This document shows positions 45,897 to 55,201 of a stretch of 64,000 nucleotides of DNA, piece after piece. The first letter of the stretch is position 1, and the number at the start of each line of letters is the position of its first letter. The stretch is from the NCBI RefSeq assembly GCF_013364195.1, contig NZ_CP054918.1, positions 6,251,001-6,315,000 on the forward strand, in the 5' to 3' direction. The notes under the pieces are model-generated. The model had not been told where the DNA came from. It saw nothing but the letters and a program-made list of their open reading frames with translations, and made no database searches. The position numbers were made by a program, and so were the translations under genes. The DNA is from Streptomyces sp. NA04227 (GTDB lineage: Bacteria > Actinomycetota > Actinomycetes > Streptomycetales > Streptomycetaceae).

Positions 45897-46010
45897 CCGA
45901 CAGGGGAGCGCCACAGCGCTGAGAGTGCGGCACGGCTCACGTCCCACCCAGCCGTCGGCCGCAGACCCTCTGAACCTCGCCCGGGTCATTCCGGGTAGGG
46001 AGTTCGGACG
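45897..46010 (+). promoter_or_regulatory. TPP riboswitch (THI element)
   Basis: The conserved blocks are visible in order: GACAGGGGAGC, GCTGAGAGTGCGG, CAGACCCTCTGAACCTCG, and CCGGGTCATTCCGGGTAGGGAG. This is the canonical TPP aptamer with a variable P3 arm. It precedes thiBPQ and a terminator-like hairpin (46027-46061), so high TPP should reduce transporter expression. Confidence 0.95.
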
Positions 46011-46026
46011 TAACTCGAGCTGTTGC

Positions 46027-46061
46027 GCCCTGCCCCGCGAGCCCCGGCCGCGGGGCAGGGC
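46027..46061 (+). terminator. expression-platform hairpin of the TPP riboswitch
   Basis: A 13-bp perfect stem, GCCCTGCCCCGCG with CGCGGGGCAGGGC, and a 9-nt loop, lies between the aptamer and the TTG start of thiB. No T-run follows, so it may act as a terminator or a translational block. Confidence 0.65.
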
Positions 46062-46097
46062 CGCGTCTCTTCCTGGAGCGCCCAGGAGGAATCGAAG

Positions 46098-47189
46098 TTG
46101 AGCACCGTCACCAGCCGCACCACATACGTGGGCGTCGCCCTCGCCGCCGCCGTGGGCCTCACCACGCTGACCGCCTGCGGCGACTCCGAGGACTCCTCGT
46201 CCGGCGGCAAGTCCAAGGACGTCACCCTCGTCACCCACGACTCCTTCGCCGTCTCCAAGGACGTACTGAAGGAGTTCGAGCGCCGCACCGGCTACAAGGT
46301 GCACCGCCTCAAGGACGGCGACGCCGGACGTGCCGTCAACAAGGCCCTGCTCACCAAGGACAACCCGCAGGGCGACGTCTTCTTCGGCGTCGACAACACC
46401 CTCTTGTCGCGGGCCCTGGACGGCGGCCTGTTCCAGCCCTACCGCACGCCCGAGCTGTCCTCGCTGGACGCGGCGACCCGGCTCGACAAGGAGCACCGGG
46501 TCACCCCGGTCGACACCGGCGACATCTGCGTCAACTACGACAAGAAGTACTTCGACGAGCACCGGATCAAGCCGCCGAAGACCCTCGAGGACCTGACCCG
46601 TCCCCAGTACAAGAACCTCCTGGTCACCGAGAACGCGGGCAGCTCCTCGCCCGGCCTCGGCTTCCTGCTCGGCACGGCCGCCGCCTATGGCGACGAGGGC
46701 TGGCCCACGTACTGGAAGAAGCTCAAGGCCAACGGGATCAAGGTCGTCGACGGCTGGGAGCAGGCCTACAACCAGGAGTTCTCCGGCTCCGCGGGCGGCC
46801 GCAAGGCCGGTGGCGAGCGCCCGCTGGTCGTCTCGTACGCGTCTTCGCCGGTCGCCGAGGCCGTCTACGCCGACACCCCGCCCAAGACCGCGCCGACCGG
46901 CGTGGCCACCGGCACCTGCTTCCGCCAGATCGAGTTCGCCGGACTGCTCAGCAACGCGAAGAACCCCGAGGGCGGCAAGGCCCTCATCGACTTCCTCGCC
47001 TCCAAGCGGTTCCAGGAGGACGTGCCGCTGAACATGTTCGTCAGCCCGGTGCGCGGCGACGCCAAGGTGCCCGCCGAGTTCACCAAGTACGGGACCGTCG
47101 TGCGCGAGCCGTACACCATGGCGCCCGACAAGATCGCCGACAAGCGGGACGACTGGGTCAAGTCGTGGAACACGCTCGTCCTGAAGTGA
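46098..47189 (+). CDS. thiB: thiamine ABC transporter substrate-binding lipoprotein
   Basis: A 363-residue periplasmic-type binding protein anchored as a lipoprotein (lipobox TLTAC, Cys27 after a hydrophobic signal sequence). VTLVTHDSFAVSKDVLKEF and DVFFGVDNTLLSRAL match ThiB-type thiamine/iron-like binding proteins. The start is the TTG at 46098, 8 nt after AGGAGG, in the leader directly after the TPP element. thiP begins inside its stop codon (4-nt overlap, GTGA). Confidence 0.94.
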   Translation: MSTVTSRTTYVGVALAAAVGLTTLTACGDSEDSSSGGKSKDVTLVTHDSFAVSKDVLKEFERRTGYKVHRLKDGDAGRAVNKALLTKDNPQGDVFFGVDNTLLSRALDGGLFQPYRTPELSSLDAATRLDKEHRVTPVDTGDICVNYDKKYFDEHRIKPPKTLEDLTRPQYKNLLVTENAGSSSPGLGFLLGTAAAYGDEGWPTYWKKLKANGIKVVDGWEQAYNQEFSGSAGGRKAGGERPLVVSYASSPVAEAVYADTPPKTAPTGVATGTCFRQIEFAGLLSNAKNPEGGKALIDFLASKRFQEDVPLNMFVSPVRGDAKVPAEFTKYGTVVREPYTMAPDKIADKRDDWVKSWNTLVLK

Positions 47190-48895
47190 CCGCCGCGCGC
47201 AAGGCTGCCCGGCGGCTGTGGCCGAAGGGGAGCGCGGCGCGGCTCGGCCTGGCCGCCGTGCCCGCCGCGTTCTTCGCGCTGTTCTTCGCCTACCCCGTGA
47301 CCGCCATCGTCCTGCGCGGGCTGCGGGAGGGCGGCCACTGGCAGTTCGGGCGCCTCGGCGAGGTGCTCGGCGATCCGGGGATCCGGCACGTCCTGTGGTT
47401 CACCACCTGGCAGGCGCTGGCCTCCACCGCGCTCACCCTGCTCGTCGCGCTGCCCGGCGCCTATGTCCTGGCCCGGCTCGACTTCCCCGGCAAGGCGCTG
47501 CTGCGCGCCCTGGTCACCGTGCCGTTCGTGTTGCCCACCGTCGTCGCGGGCAGCGCCTTCCTCGCGCTGCTCGGGCGTGGTGGCCTGCTCGACGACCTGT
47601 GGGGCCTGCGCCTGGACACCACCGTGTGGGCGATCCTCCTCGCGCACGTCTTCTTCAACTACGCCGTCGTCGTACGCACCGTCGGCGGCCTGTGGGCGCA
47701 GCTCGACCCACGCCAGGAGGAAGCCGCGCGGATGCTCGGCGCCTCCCGCCTCACCGCCTGGCGCACCGTCACCCTGCCCGCGCTCGGACCCGCGGTGGCC
47801 GCCGCCGCGCTCATGGTCTTCCTGTTCACGTTCACCTCCTTCGGCGTCGTCACCATCCTCGGCGGACCCACCTACGCCACCCTCGAAGTGGAGATCTACC
47901 GGCAGACCGCCGACGTCTTCGACCTGCCCACCGCCGCCGTGCTCAGTCTGATCCAGTTCGCCGCCGTCGCGCTGATCCTGCTCGTGCACGCGTGGACGGT
48001 GCGCCGCCGGGAGTCCGCCCTGCACCTCGTGCCGCCGGCGGCCACCGCCCACCGGCCGCGCGGCGCCGCGCAGTGGACGCTGCTCGCCGGTGTCCTGCTC
48101 ACCGTGCTCGTGCTGCTCCTGCTGCCGCTCGCGGTGCTCGTCCAGCGGTCCTTCGACACCGGCGGCGGGCCCGGTCTCGGCTACTACCGGGCCCTGACCC
48201 GCAACGACGACGAGGTCTTCCTCGTGCCGCCCGTCGAAGCCATCGGCAACTCCCTGACCTACGCGCTCGCCGCCACCGCGATCGCCCTGGTCATCGGCTG
48301 CCTCGCCGCCGCCGCGCTCACCCGGCCCGGCGGCGCCGGACGCCTGCTGCGCGGATTCGACGCACTGCTGATGCTGCCGCTCGGGGTGTCCGCCGTCACC
48401 GTCGGCTTCGGTTTCCTCATCAGCCTGGACGAACCCCCGCTGGACCTGCGCGCCTCCTGGATCCTGGTGCCGCTCGCCCAGGCCCTGGTCGGGGTGCCCT
48501 TCGTGGTGCGGACCATGCTGCCCGTACTGCGCGCCATCGACCCGCGGCTGCGCGAGGCCGCCCGGGTCCTGGGCGCGGCCCCGCACCGGGTGTGGCGGGA
48601 GATCGACCTGCCGCTCGCGGCGCGTGCCCTGCTCGTCGCCGCGGGCTTCGCCTTCGCCGTCTCCCTCGGCGAGTTCGGCGCCACCGTGTTCATCGCCCGC
48701 CCCGACAACCCGACCCTGCCGGTCGCCGTGGCGCGACTGCTCGGACGGCCCGGAGAGTCCAACTACGGGCAGGCGATGGCCCTTTCCACCCTCCTCATGC
48801 TGGTGTGCGCGCTGTCGCTGCTGCTGCTCGAACGCGTCCGGCCCCGCGGCCGCGACGCCGCCGACCGTCCGGCCGTCCCCACCGGAGAGATGTGA
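47186..48895 (+). CDS. thiP: thiamine ABC transporter permease, two fused domains
   Basis: A 569-residue protein with about 12 membrane helices. There are two permease halves, each with an EAA loop: EEAARMLGASRLTAWRTV and REAARVLGAAPHRVWREI. This is the fused arrangement of ThiP and iron permeases. The GTG start overlaps thiB. It forms the channel with ThiQ, whose gene starts 3 bp downstream. Confidence 0.94.
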   Translation: MTAARKAARRLWPKGSAARLGLAAVPAAFFALFFAYPVTAIVLRGLREGGHWQFGRLGEVLGDPGIRHVLWFTTWQALASTALTLLVALPGAYVLARLDFPGKALLRALVTVPFVLPTVVAGSAFLALLGRGGLLDDLWGLRLDTTVWAILLAHVFFNYAVVVRTVGGLWAQLDPRQEEAARMLGASRLTAWRTVTLPALGPAVAAAALMVFLFTFTSFGVVTILGGPTYATLEVEIYRQTADVFDLPTAAVLSLIQFAAVALILLVHAWTVRRRESALHLVPPAATAHRPRGAAQWTLLAGVLLTVLVLLLLPLAVLVQRSFDTGGGPGLGYYRALTRNDDEVFLVPPVEAIGNSLTYALAATAIALVIGCLAAAALTRPGGAGRLLRGFDALLMLPLGVSAVTVGFGFLISLDEPPLDLRASWILVPLAQALVGVPFVVRTMLPVLRAIDPRLREAARVLGAAPHRVWREIDLPLAARALLVAAGFAFAVSLGEFGATVFIARPDNPTLPVAVARLLGRPGESNYGQAMALSTLLMLVCALSLLLLERVRPRGRDAADRPAVPTGEM

Positions 48896-48897
48896 CC

Positions 48898-49938
48898 ATG
48901 CTCCAACTCGACCGCGCCACCGTGCAGTTCGGCGACCGCCCCGTCCTCGACCGAGTGGACCTCGACGTCACGGCCCACGAGACCGTGTGCGTCCTCGGCC
49001 CCAGCGGCAGCGGCAAGTCGACCCTGCTGCGCGCCGTCGCCGGACTCCAGGAACTGACCGCCGGACGCGTCCTGTTGGACGGCCTCGACCAGCGCGGCGT
49101 ACCCGCCCACAAGCGCGGCGTCGGCCTGATGTTCCAGGACCACCAGCTCTTCCCGCAGCGCGACGTCGGCGGCAACATCGCCTTCGGACCCCGCATGCAC
49201 GGCGCCCCGCGCGGTCAACAACGCGCCCGTGTACGGGAGTTGCTCGACCTGGTCGGACTCGCGGGCGCCGCGAGCCGCCCCGTCGGACAGCTCTCCGGCG
49301 GCGAACAACAGCGCGTCGCCCTCGCCCGTGCCCTGGCGCCGAGCCCCCGGCTGCTCATGCTCGACGAGCCGCTCGGCCAGCTCGACCGCTCCCTGCGCGA
49401 ACGTCTGGCTGTCGAACTGAGGGAGCTCTTCCACCAGTTGGGCACCACCGTGCTCGCCGTCACCCACGACCAGGGCGAGGCCTTCACCCTCGCCGACCGC
49501 GTCGTGGTCATGCGCGAGGGCCGTATCGCCCAGTCGGGCACGCCACTCGAGGTCTGGCAGCGTCCCGCGGACGCCTTCGTCGCCCGCTTCCTCGGCTTCC
49601 ACAACCTCACCGAGGCGACGGTACGCGGCGAGCGGGCCCACACCCCCTGGGGCGAGGTGCCCGTACCCAAGGGCGCCGCACAAGGCCCCTGCACCGTGCT
49701 CGTACGGCCCACCGGGATCCGGCTCGACCCCGCAGGCGAGGGCCTGGACTGCACCGTCACCGCCCGCACCTTCCTCGGCAGCCATGTCGCCGTCCACCTC
49801 CAGCCCGAGGGCGCCCCACGCCTCGAAGCCGCCTGCCCCCTGCACGGCGCACCCGAACCGGGCACCCGCACCAAGGCCGTCTTCCACGGCGCCGACCTGG
49901 GAGAAATCGTGGTGCTCGCGCCGTCGGCCGCCGCATAG
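48898..49938 (+). CDS. thiQ: thiamine ABC transporter ATPase
   Basis: A 346-residue ATPase. Walker A GPSGSGKS (residues 34-41), Q-loop MFQDHQLFPQRDV, signature LSGGEQQRVALARAL, Walker B LLMLDEPLGQLD and the H-loop VTHDQGEA are intact. A C-terminal TOBE-type domain follows (from about 255). TPP-riboswitch control and the thiB/thiP context make thiamine the likely substrate. Confidence 0.93.
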   Translation: MLQLDRATVQFGDRPVLDRVDLDVTAHETVCVLGPSGSGKSTLLRAVAGLQELTAGRVLLDGLDQRGVPAHKRGVGLMFQDHQLFPQRDVGGNIAFGPRMHGAPRGQQRARVRELLDLVGLAGAASRPVGQLSGGEQQRVALARALAPSPRLLMLDEPLGQLDRSLRERLAVELRELFHQLGTTVLAVTHDQGEAFTLADRVVVMREGRIAQSGTPLEVWQRPADAFVARFLGFHNLTEATVRGERAHTPWGEVPVPKGAAQGPCTVLVRPTGIRLDPAGEGLDCTVTARTFLGSHVAVHLQPEGAPRLEAACPLHGAPEPGTRTKAVFHGADLGEIVVLAPSAAA

Positions 49939-49947
49939 GGTGCGCCC

Positions 49948-50742
49948 ATGACGCCACTCCCGTACGAACGCTACTGCGCCGAAATCCTCACCCAGACCGA
50001 GGAATTGAGGGCGGTGGTCACCTCCGGCACCCCCCTGACCACCACGGTGCCCACCTGCCCCGAATGGACCCTCGAAGACCTCGTACGGCACACCGGCGGC
50101 GCGCTGCGCTGGGTCGAACACCTCGTCCGTACCCGGGCCGAGAACAACGTCCCCGACGAGGAGATCCCCGGCTTCGGCGGACCCGCCGAACACACCCCCG
50201 AGGCGCTCGACCAGTGGCTCGCCGAAACCGGCGACGCCCTCGTACGCACCCTGCGCGAGGCCGGACCCGACCTCAAGGTGTGGACCTGGTCCTGGCAGCA
50301 CGACAGCGGATTCTGGGCCCGCCGCATGACCCACGAACTCGTCGTCCACCGCGCCGACGCCGCGCTCACCGCGAAGGCCGACTACCGGCTCGCCCCCGAG
50401 ATCGCCGCCGACGCGATCGACGAATGGCTCCGGATCGTCGAGTACGTACAGGAGATCGACGCCAAGGACAGCGCCGCCGAACTGCGCGGCGCGGGACGCA
50501 GCATCCACCTGCACGCCACCGATGCCCCCGAGGGACTCGACGCCGAGTGGCTCATCGACTTCGAGGAAGAGGGCTTCACCTGGCGCCGCGACCACGCCAA
50601 GGCCACCGTCGCACTGCGCGGCCCGCTCACCGAGGTCCTGCTCGCCTTCTACCGCCGTCAGGCCCCCGCCTCCGGCGGCCTCGAAGTCCTCGGCGACCGC
50701 GCGCTGTTGGACTTCTGGCTCGAACGCGCCTCATTCGCCTGA
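49948..50742 (+). CDS. maleylpyruvate isomerase-family mycothiol-dependent enzyme
   Basis: A 264-residue DinB-fold protein. The metal site is H48 (LVRHTGG), E130 and H134 (THELVVHRAD), matching the His-Glu-His triad of mycothiol-dependent maleylpyruvate isomerases. CPEWTLEDLVRH is the family N-terminal signature. TAGGGT ends 6 nt before the ATG and there is no Shine-Dalgarno sequence, so it is probably leaderless. The substrate is unknown; actinobacteria encode many such proteins, often annotated as detoxification or thiol transferases. Confidence 0.88.
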   Translation: MTPLPYERYCAEILTQTEELRAVVTSGTPLTTTVPTCPEWTLEDLVRHTGGALRWVEHLVRTRAENNVPDEEIPGFGGPAEHTPEALDQWLAETGDALVRTLREAGPDLKVWTWSWQHDSGFWARRMTHELVVHRADAALTAKADYRLAPEIAADAIDEWLRIVEYVQEIDAKDSAAELRGAGRSIHLHATDAPEGLDAEWLIDFEEEGFTWRRDHAKATVALRGPLTEVLLAFYRRQAPASGGLEVLGDRALLDFWLERASFA

Positions 50743-50788
50743 CACCAACGCGCCGAGTTCGCCGGCGAGTTGGGCGGGCGCGGCACGC

Positions 50789-50810
50789 AGGCCCCGCCTG
50801 GCCGGGGCCT
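50789..50810. terminator. bidirectional terminator, convergent genes
   Basis: AGGCCCCG (50789-50796) pairs with CGGGGCCT (50803-50810). It is shared between the isomerase-like gene on + and the LOG gene on -, overlapping the latter's stop codon. Confidence 0.6.
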
Positions 50811-51949
50811 CAGCTTTCGGCCAGGCGGGCCAGCGCCGCGGGCACCTCGTCCACCGAGTCGACCAGGGCGATCCGGGTGTCCATCGACCGCTCCCGCGCC
50901 AGCGAGCACAGCAACGGCCAGGCCGGCAGCCGCTCCGTCCAGTGGGCCCGGTCGACCAGGACCATCGGGGTCGGCTCGCCCCGGGACTCGTAGTAGTTCG
51001 GCGTCGCGTTGTCGAAGATCTCCTGCACCGTGCCCGCGGCGCCCGGCAGGAACACCACACCCGCGGTGGAGCGGGCGAGCAGCCCGTCCTCGCGGGTGGC
51101 GTTGGAGAAGTACTTCGCCAGGTGCGAGGCGAACGCGTTCGGCGGCTCGTGCCCGTAGAACCAGGTCGGAATACCCACCGAGACGCCGCCGCGCGGCCAG
51201 CGCGCACGCACCTCGAAGGCGGCCGCGGCCCAGTCGGTCACCGAAGGCGTGAACGACGGTGCCTTGCCGAGGAGTTCGAGGGACTCCTCCAGCATCTCGT
51301 CGGCGAACGGGGCCGCGTAGGCGCCCAGATTCGCCGCCTCCATCGCACCCGGACCGCCACCCGTGGCCACGGTGAGAGAGGCCCGCGCCAGCGAGCGGCC
51401 GAGCCGTGCGGCGCCCGCGTAGGCGTCCGTGCCGCGCCGCATCGCGTGACCGCCCATCACGCCCACCACCCCTGCGCCGACGAGGAGTTCGTCGAGGGCG
51501 TCGGAGATGGCGTCGTCGTGCGCGGCGCGCAGCATCGACGAGAAGATGTCGCCGTCGGACCCGGTCCGGCGGAACCAGTCGTAGCAGCGCGCGTCGGGCG
51601 TTCGCTCGTAGCCCTCGTCGAGCCCGGCGAACAACTCCCCTGGCGTGTAAAGGAATCCGCGGTACGGATCGAAGGGCAGCCCCGGCACGGGCGGGAAGAC
51701 CAGAGCGCCCGCGGCACACACCCGCGCCACCGCCTCGGGGTCCATCGCGCAGCCGAGGAAGACGGCGCCGTCGACCGGGACGCTCAGCAACGCCTCGGTC
51801 CGTGCGGTCAGATCGACGGCCTGGACCCGGAGGCCCGCCAGCGAACCGAACGCGGCGAGCCTGCTGTCGAACTCCACGAGCGACTCGACCTCACGGTCCT
51901 CGCCGCCGTCCAAGTCGGGCCCAGCATGGGCGGGTTGAGGTATGTGCAC
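50810..51949 (-). CDS. LOG-family Rossmann-fold protein
   Basis: A 379-residue protein. The C-terminal half carries LOG motifs: GGGPGAMEAAN and PGAAGTVQEIF (PGGxGTxxE variant). A non-conserved N-terminal domain of about 170 residues precedes it. LOG proteins hydrolyse cytokinin nucleoside monophosphates in plants; long bacterial forms are probably nucleotide phosphoribohydrolases of unknown specificity. In PGAAGT an Ala replaces the second Gly of the usual PGG, which may affect catalysis. The GTG start has TAGCAT 6 nt upstream and is probably leaderless. Confidence 0.85.
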   Translation of the reverse strand: MHIPQPAHAGPDLDGGEDREVESLVEFDSRLAAFGSLAGLRVQAVDLTARTEALLSVPVDGAVFLGCAMDPEAVARVCAAGALVFPPVPGLPFDPYRGFLYTPGELFAGLDEGYERTPDARCYDWFRRTGSDGDIFSSMLRAAHDDAISDALDELLVGAGVVGVMGGHAMRRGTDAYAGAARLGRSLARASLTVATGGGPGAMEAANLGAYAAPFADEMLEESLELLGKAPSFTPSVTDWAAAAFEVRARWPRGGVSVGIPTWFYGHEPPNAFASHLAKYFSNATREDGLLARSTAGVVFLPGAAGTVQEIFDNATPNYYESRGEPTPMVLVDRAHWTERLPAWPLLCSLARERSMDTRIALVDSVDEVPAALARLAES

Positions 51950-51985
51950 CCGCCCATGCTAGGCGTGCCCGGCCCCGGGTCGAGC

Positions 51986-52405
51986 TCAGCCCTGCTCCTC
52001 CACGGCGGAGGTGTCCATCCACATGACCTCCCAGGTGTGGCCGTCCAGGTCGTCGAAGGAACGCCCGTACATGAAGCCGTGGTCCTGGGCCCGGTCGTTG
52101 TCCTTGCCGCCCGCGGCGATCGCCGCGTCCACCAGCTCGTCGACCTTCTCGCGGCTCTCGGCGCTCAGACACAGCAGCACCTGGCTGCTCTTCGTGGCGT
52201 CGACGATCTCCTTCTTGGTGAAGTCGGCGTAGCGCTCGTGGCTGAGCATCATCGCGCCGATCGTGTCGCTGACGATCACGTAGGCGCAGTCGTCGGTGGT
52301 GAACTGCGGGTTGAGCTCGTAGCCGAGGGCGGTGAAGAACTTCTTCGAGCGCTCCACGTCCTTGACGGGAAGGTTCACGAAGATCATCTGCCGGTACTCG
52401 TACAT
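51986..52405 (-). CDS. VOC-family (glyoxalase/bleomycin-resistance-like) protein
   Basis: A 139-residue VOC fold: MIFVNLPVKDVERSKKFFTALGYELN, a central DTIGAMMLSHERY, and C-terminal FDDLDGHTWEVMWMD. The substrate is unknown. GGAGA precedes the ATG. Confidence 0.9.
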   Translation of the reverse strand: MYEYRQMIFVNLPVKDVERSKKFFTALGYELNPQFTTDDCAYVIVSDTIGAMMLSHERYADFTKKEIVDATKSSQVLLCLSAESREKVDELVDAAIAAGGKDNDRAQDHGFMYGRSFDDLDGHTWEVMWMDTSAVEEQG

Positions 52406-52662
52406 GGGGTGTCTCCTTGCGGGGCCGGTTCCGGATGCGTCGTGGGCCGCTGTCGTTGCGAGCCCTTCGCGTCATCCTCGCTTGCTTTACACACCTCAGA
52501 CCGTGGGACCCGAAAGAACTCATCGCTGCCGGGGAAAAAATTTTCGACGATGTGCGAACCGGGCTCCCCGAGCGCCGCGTTGGGGCGGCGGTCGGACCGG
52601 ATCCGAGGCCCGTCGGGACGGGCCGGGCGGCCGGTCCGCTCATGCTCCGGCGGCCCGGCCGC
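52406..52662. other. convergent/tandem gap with a local AT-rich patch
   Basis: No gene supported. GAAAAAATTTTCG at about 52,535 is a notable AT palindrome in otherwise GC-rich DNA. No promoter was assigned. Confidence 0.3.
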
Positions 52663-53820
52663 TCACGTCAGCGGCAGCGCGGCCAGCACCGCGACCAGCC
52701 ACGTCACCGGGCCGAAGACGGCCAGCAGCGTGCCCGCCCGCAGCAGTACGGCGCCCCGCAGCAGGGTCGGCGCGGCGCCCAGGTCGAGCAGCGCCGCCCG
52801 GAACGGCTCGCGCTCCTGGCGGGCCTCGGCGACCGCGGTGAGCAGGGCCGCGAGCGCGCACACCGCGACGAGCAGTGCGCCGAGAGCGCCGAGCGGGCCG
52901 GGCCCGGGGCCCCGGTCGGTGTACAGCGTGGCGGCGGCGAAGCCCGCCGAGGCCACCGCGCACAGCACACCCAGCGGCCTGCCCACCCGCGCGGCCTCCT
53001 GTTGCAGCACCCGCCCGGCCAGCAGCCGCATCGCGCCGGGCCGCACCGCCTGCAGGGCCCGCCCGCACTGGTACGCGAGCCCCGGCCCGGCGAGCACCAG
53101 ACCCACCGTGGTCAGCGCCCAGCCGCCGACGACCCCGGCCGGGCTGTCCGCGAGCGCGCCCGGCACCAGGGCCGAGGTGTCCGGCGAACCGTGCGTGTAG
53201 GCCTCCACCGCGAGACCGGCGGCGAGCAGGGCGACACCCCAGGGCAGCCCGGCGGGCGCGGAGTCGGGGGCGGGCGCCTCGTCGTCGTCCGCGGCCGCCT
53301 CCGCGCCACGGGACCGGGCCCGCAGCGCGAGTCGGCAGGCGGCGCCGACCGCGACCGGCGTGACCAGCAACAGGGTTCCGATGGCGGCCAGCGGGAGCGG
53401 GCGGTCGTGCGCGAGCAGGCCGGAGGCGGCGCCGCTGTAGGGGAGCGAGGGGAGATCGCCGCGCAGCAGCAGGAACAGGAACAGGGCGAGCGCCGAGCCG
53501 AGCGCGCAGGCGACGCCCGCCGACACGGCGGCCAGCAGGGCAAGGCCGCTCGGGCCGAGCCCGGCGGCGCTCAGCGCGGAGCGGGGCCGTACCCCGGGAT
53601 CGGTACGGGCCACGGCCAGCGCGTAGTGGACCGTCGCCGCGAGCGGCACCGCGCACCAGGCGAGACGGAGCGCCGCTTCGGTCGCCGAGGCGGGGTGGCC
53701 CATCGCCCAGCCGAGCGCGCACAGGAGCAGGAAGCCGGTACCCGCCGAGGCCGTCGCGAGCAGTGCGCGGCGCAACTGCACGAGCGGGCGGGCGCCTCGG
53801 GCTAGACGGAGAGCGAGCAC
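52663..53820 (-). CDS. ABC transporter permease
   Basis: A 385-residue membrane protein of about 8-10 helices rich in Ala/Leu/Gly. A short basic start (MLALRLARGARPLVQLRR) precedes the helices. A hydrophilic Asp/Glu/Ala-rich loop lies near residue 180. No FtsX/MacB extracytoplasmic domain is obvious. It overlaps the preceding ATPase gene by 19 nt and is probably its partner. The cargo is unknown; small exporters of this kind are often linked to peptides or drugs. Confidence 0.8.
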   Translation of the reverse strand: MLALRLARGARPLVQLRRALLATASAGTGFLLLCALGWAMGHPASATEAALRLAWCAVPLAATVHYALAVARTDPGVRPRSALSAAGLGPSGLALLAAVSAGVACALGSALALFLFLLLRGDLPSLPYSGAASGLLAHDRPLPLAAIGTLLLVTPVAVGAACRLALRARSRGAEAAADDDEAPAPDSAPAGLPWGVALLAAGLAVEAYTHGSPDTSALVPGALADSPAGVVGGWALTTVGLVLAGPGLAYQCGRALQAVRPGAMRLLAGRVLQQEAARVGRPLGVLCAVASAGFAAATLYTDRGPGPGPLGALGALLVAVCALAALLTAVAEARQEREPFRAALLDLGAAPTLLRGAVLLRAGTLLAVFGPVTWLVAVLAALPLT

Positions 53821-54536
53821 TCGGCCCGGCCTTCCGACTCGCTGCCGGTGGCCTCCACGGCGGCCACCCGCTGCCCGTCCACCAGGGCGATGTGCCGGTC
53901 GGCGAACTCGGCGGTGACCGCCTCGTGGGTGGCGAGCACGACGGTGATGCCGTGCGAGCGGGCCGCCGTCGTCAGGGTGCGCAGCGCGTGAGCCCCGTCC
54001 GCGCGGTGCAGCGGCGCCGTCGGCTCGTCCGCGAAGAGGACCGCGGGCTGGCCGGTCAGCGCGCGGGCGATCGCCACCCGCTGCCGCTGCGCGCGGGTCA
54101 GCGCGTGCGGCCGCTTGCGTGCCACGTCACCGGCGTCGAGCCGCTCCAGCCACTCGTGCGCCGCCGCCCGCGCCGCCCGGTGCGAGGTGCCGCGCAGCAG
54201 TAGTGGCAGCGCGGTGTTCTCCCAGGCCCGCAGTTCCGGTACGAGGCGCGGCTGCGGTCCGATCCAGCCGAACCGGTCGCGCCGCAGCCGCTCGCGCAGG
54301 AGCGGCCCCATGGTGTGCACGGGGGAGCTGTTGAACCAGACCTCGCCCTCCTGCGGCACCAACTGGCCGGACAGACACCGCAGCAGGGTCGTCTTGCCGC
54401 AGCCGCGGGGGCCGGTGACCGCGAGGATCTCCGCCTCGCGGACACCGAGCGAGACCCCGGCGAGTGCCGGAGTGCCATTGAGGTCCACGTGCAGGGCACG
54501 AGCCCACAGCACGTCGTTGTCCGGCGGGGCCACCAT
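53802..54536 (-). CDS. ABC transporter ATPase with divergent signature motif
   Basis: A 244-residue ATPase of the LolD/MacB type. Walker A GPRGCGKT is at residues 42-49 and Walker B is AVLFADEPT. The signature reads LTRAQRQRVAIARAL instead of LSGGQ, so the ABC loop has lost both glycines; ATP hydrolysis may be altered. The H-loop VLATHEAVT is intact. GAGGTG precedes the ATG at 54536. It is first of a two-gene unit with the permease. Confidence 0.85.
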   Translation of the reverse strand: MVAPPDNDVLWARALHVDLNGTPALAGVSLGVREAEILAVTGPRGCGKTTLLRCLSGQLVPQEGEVWFNSSPVHTMGPLLRERLRRDRFGWIGPQPRLVPELRAWENTALPLLLRGTSHRAARAAAHEWLERLDAGDVARKRPHALTRAQRQRVAIARALTGQPAVLFADEPTAPLHRADGAHALRTLTTAARSHGITVVLATHEAVTAEFADRHIALVDGQRVAAVEATGSESEGRAECSLSV

Positions 54537-55201
54537 GAGCGAACACCTCGGTTCTGGTCGGATTCCTACCCCCGTCCGGGGGAACGAAGACGCGGGCGAT
54601 CGGTCACTGGGCACCGTAGGTATTCGCCGCCGAGCGGCCACGCAGCACGCGGCGGCCCCGGCCGCCATCACTCGAAGGTGTGGGCTGCTTCGGCGTGGCG
54701 GGCGGCTCATTGCCGTACGTGGGGGAGCGGCGCACCGCGGCCCGCCGGACCGGATCCGGCTACTTCTCGCCAGCTCTTGTCCGCCCGTCGCGTTCGCCCG
54801 ACCTGTCGACGGGCGGACAAGAGCGCAGCGCGGGCGCGCGCCTCGGTCCGCCGTCAGTGCGCGCTGCACGCCCGCGCCCGAGCCCGGCGCGCACAGAGCG
54901 CGGGCGCCCGTGCACTCGCGGGCGCCCACGCCCTCGCGCGGGTGTGGTGCGCGCCGGGCGGGGGAAGGTTGTCCACGCCCCGTACCACCCCCGTCACCGC
55001 ACGTGTCGCCCGTGCCACCCCGCCCCCGCGCCAACCTTGCTCCCGAACCCGTACCTGGAAATGGTTTGTGCGCCGAAACCGAGCTCGTACGGGAAATTCT
55101 TCGCCGAAATCGCCATCGGGCCACCGCTGCCTATGTCGCCGATGGCCGCTGCGGGCTAGGGTGGAGATCTCATTCACTGGACACCGTCAGGAGGGGCCGG
55201 A
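54537..55201. promoter_or_regulatory. divergent promoter region with 18-bp hairpin
   Basis: 665 bp without a supportable gene. A perfect 18-bp inverted repeat (54773-54790 and 54807-54824) surrounds a 16-nt loop. 54,830-54,960 is very CG-alternating with repeated CGGGCGCCC. TAGGGT (55156-55161) is the likely -10 for the aldehyde dehydrogenase on +. TTGTCCACG (54969-54977) resembles a DnaA box with one mismatch. Confidence 0.5.
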
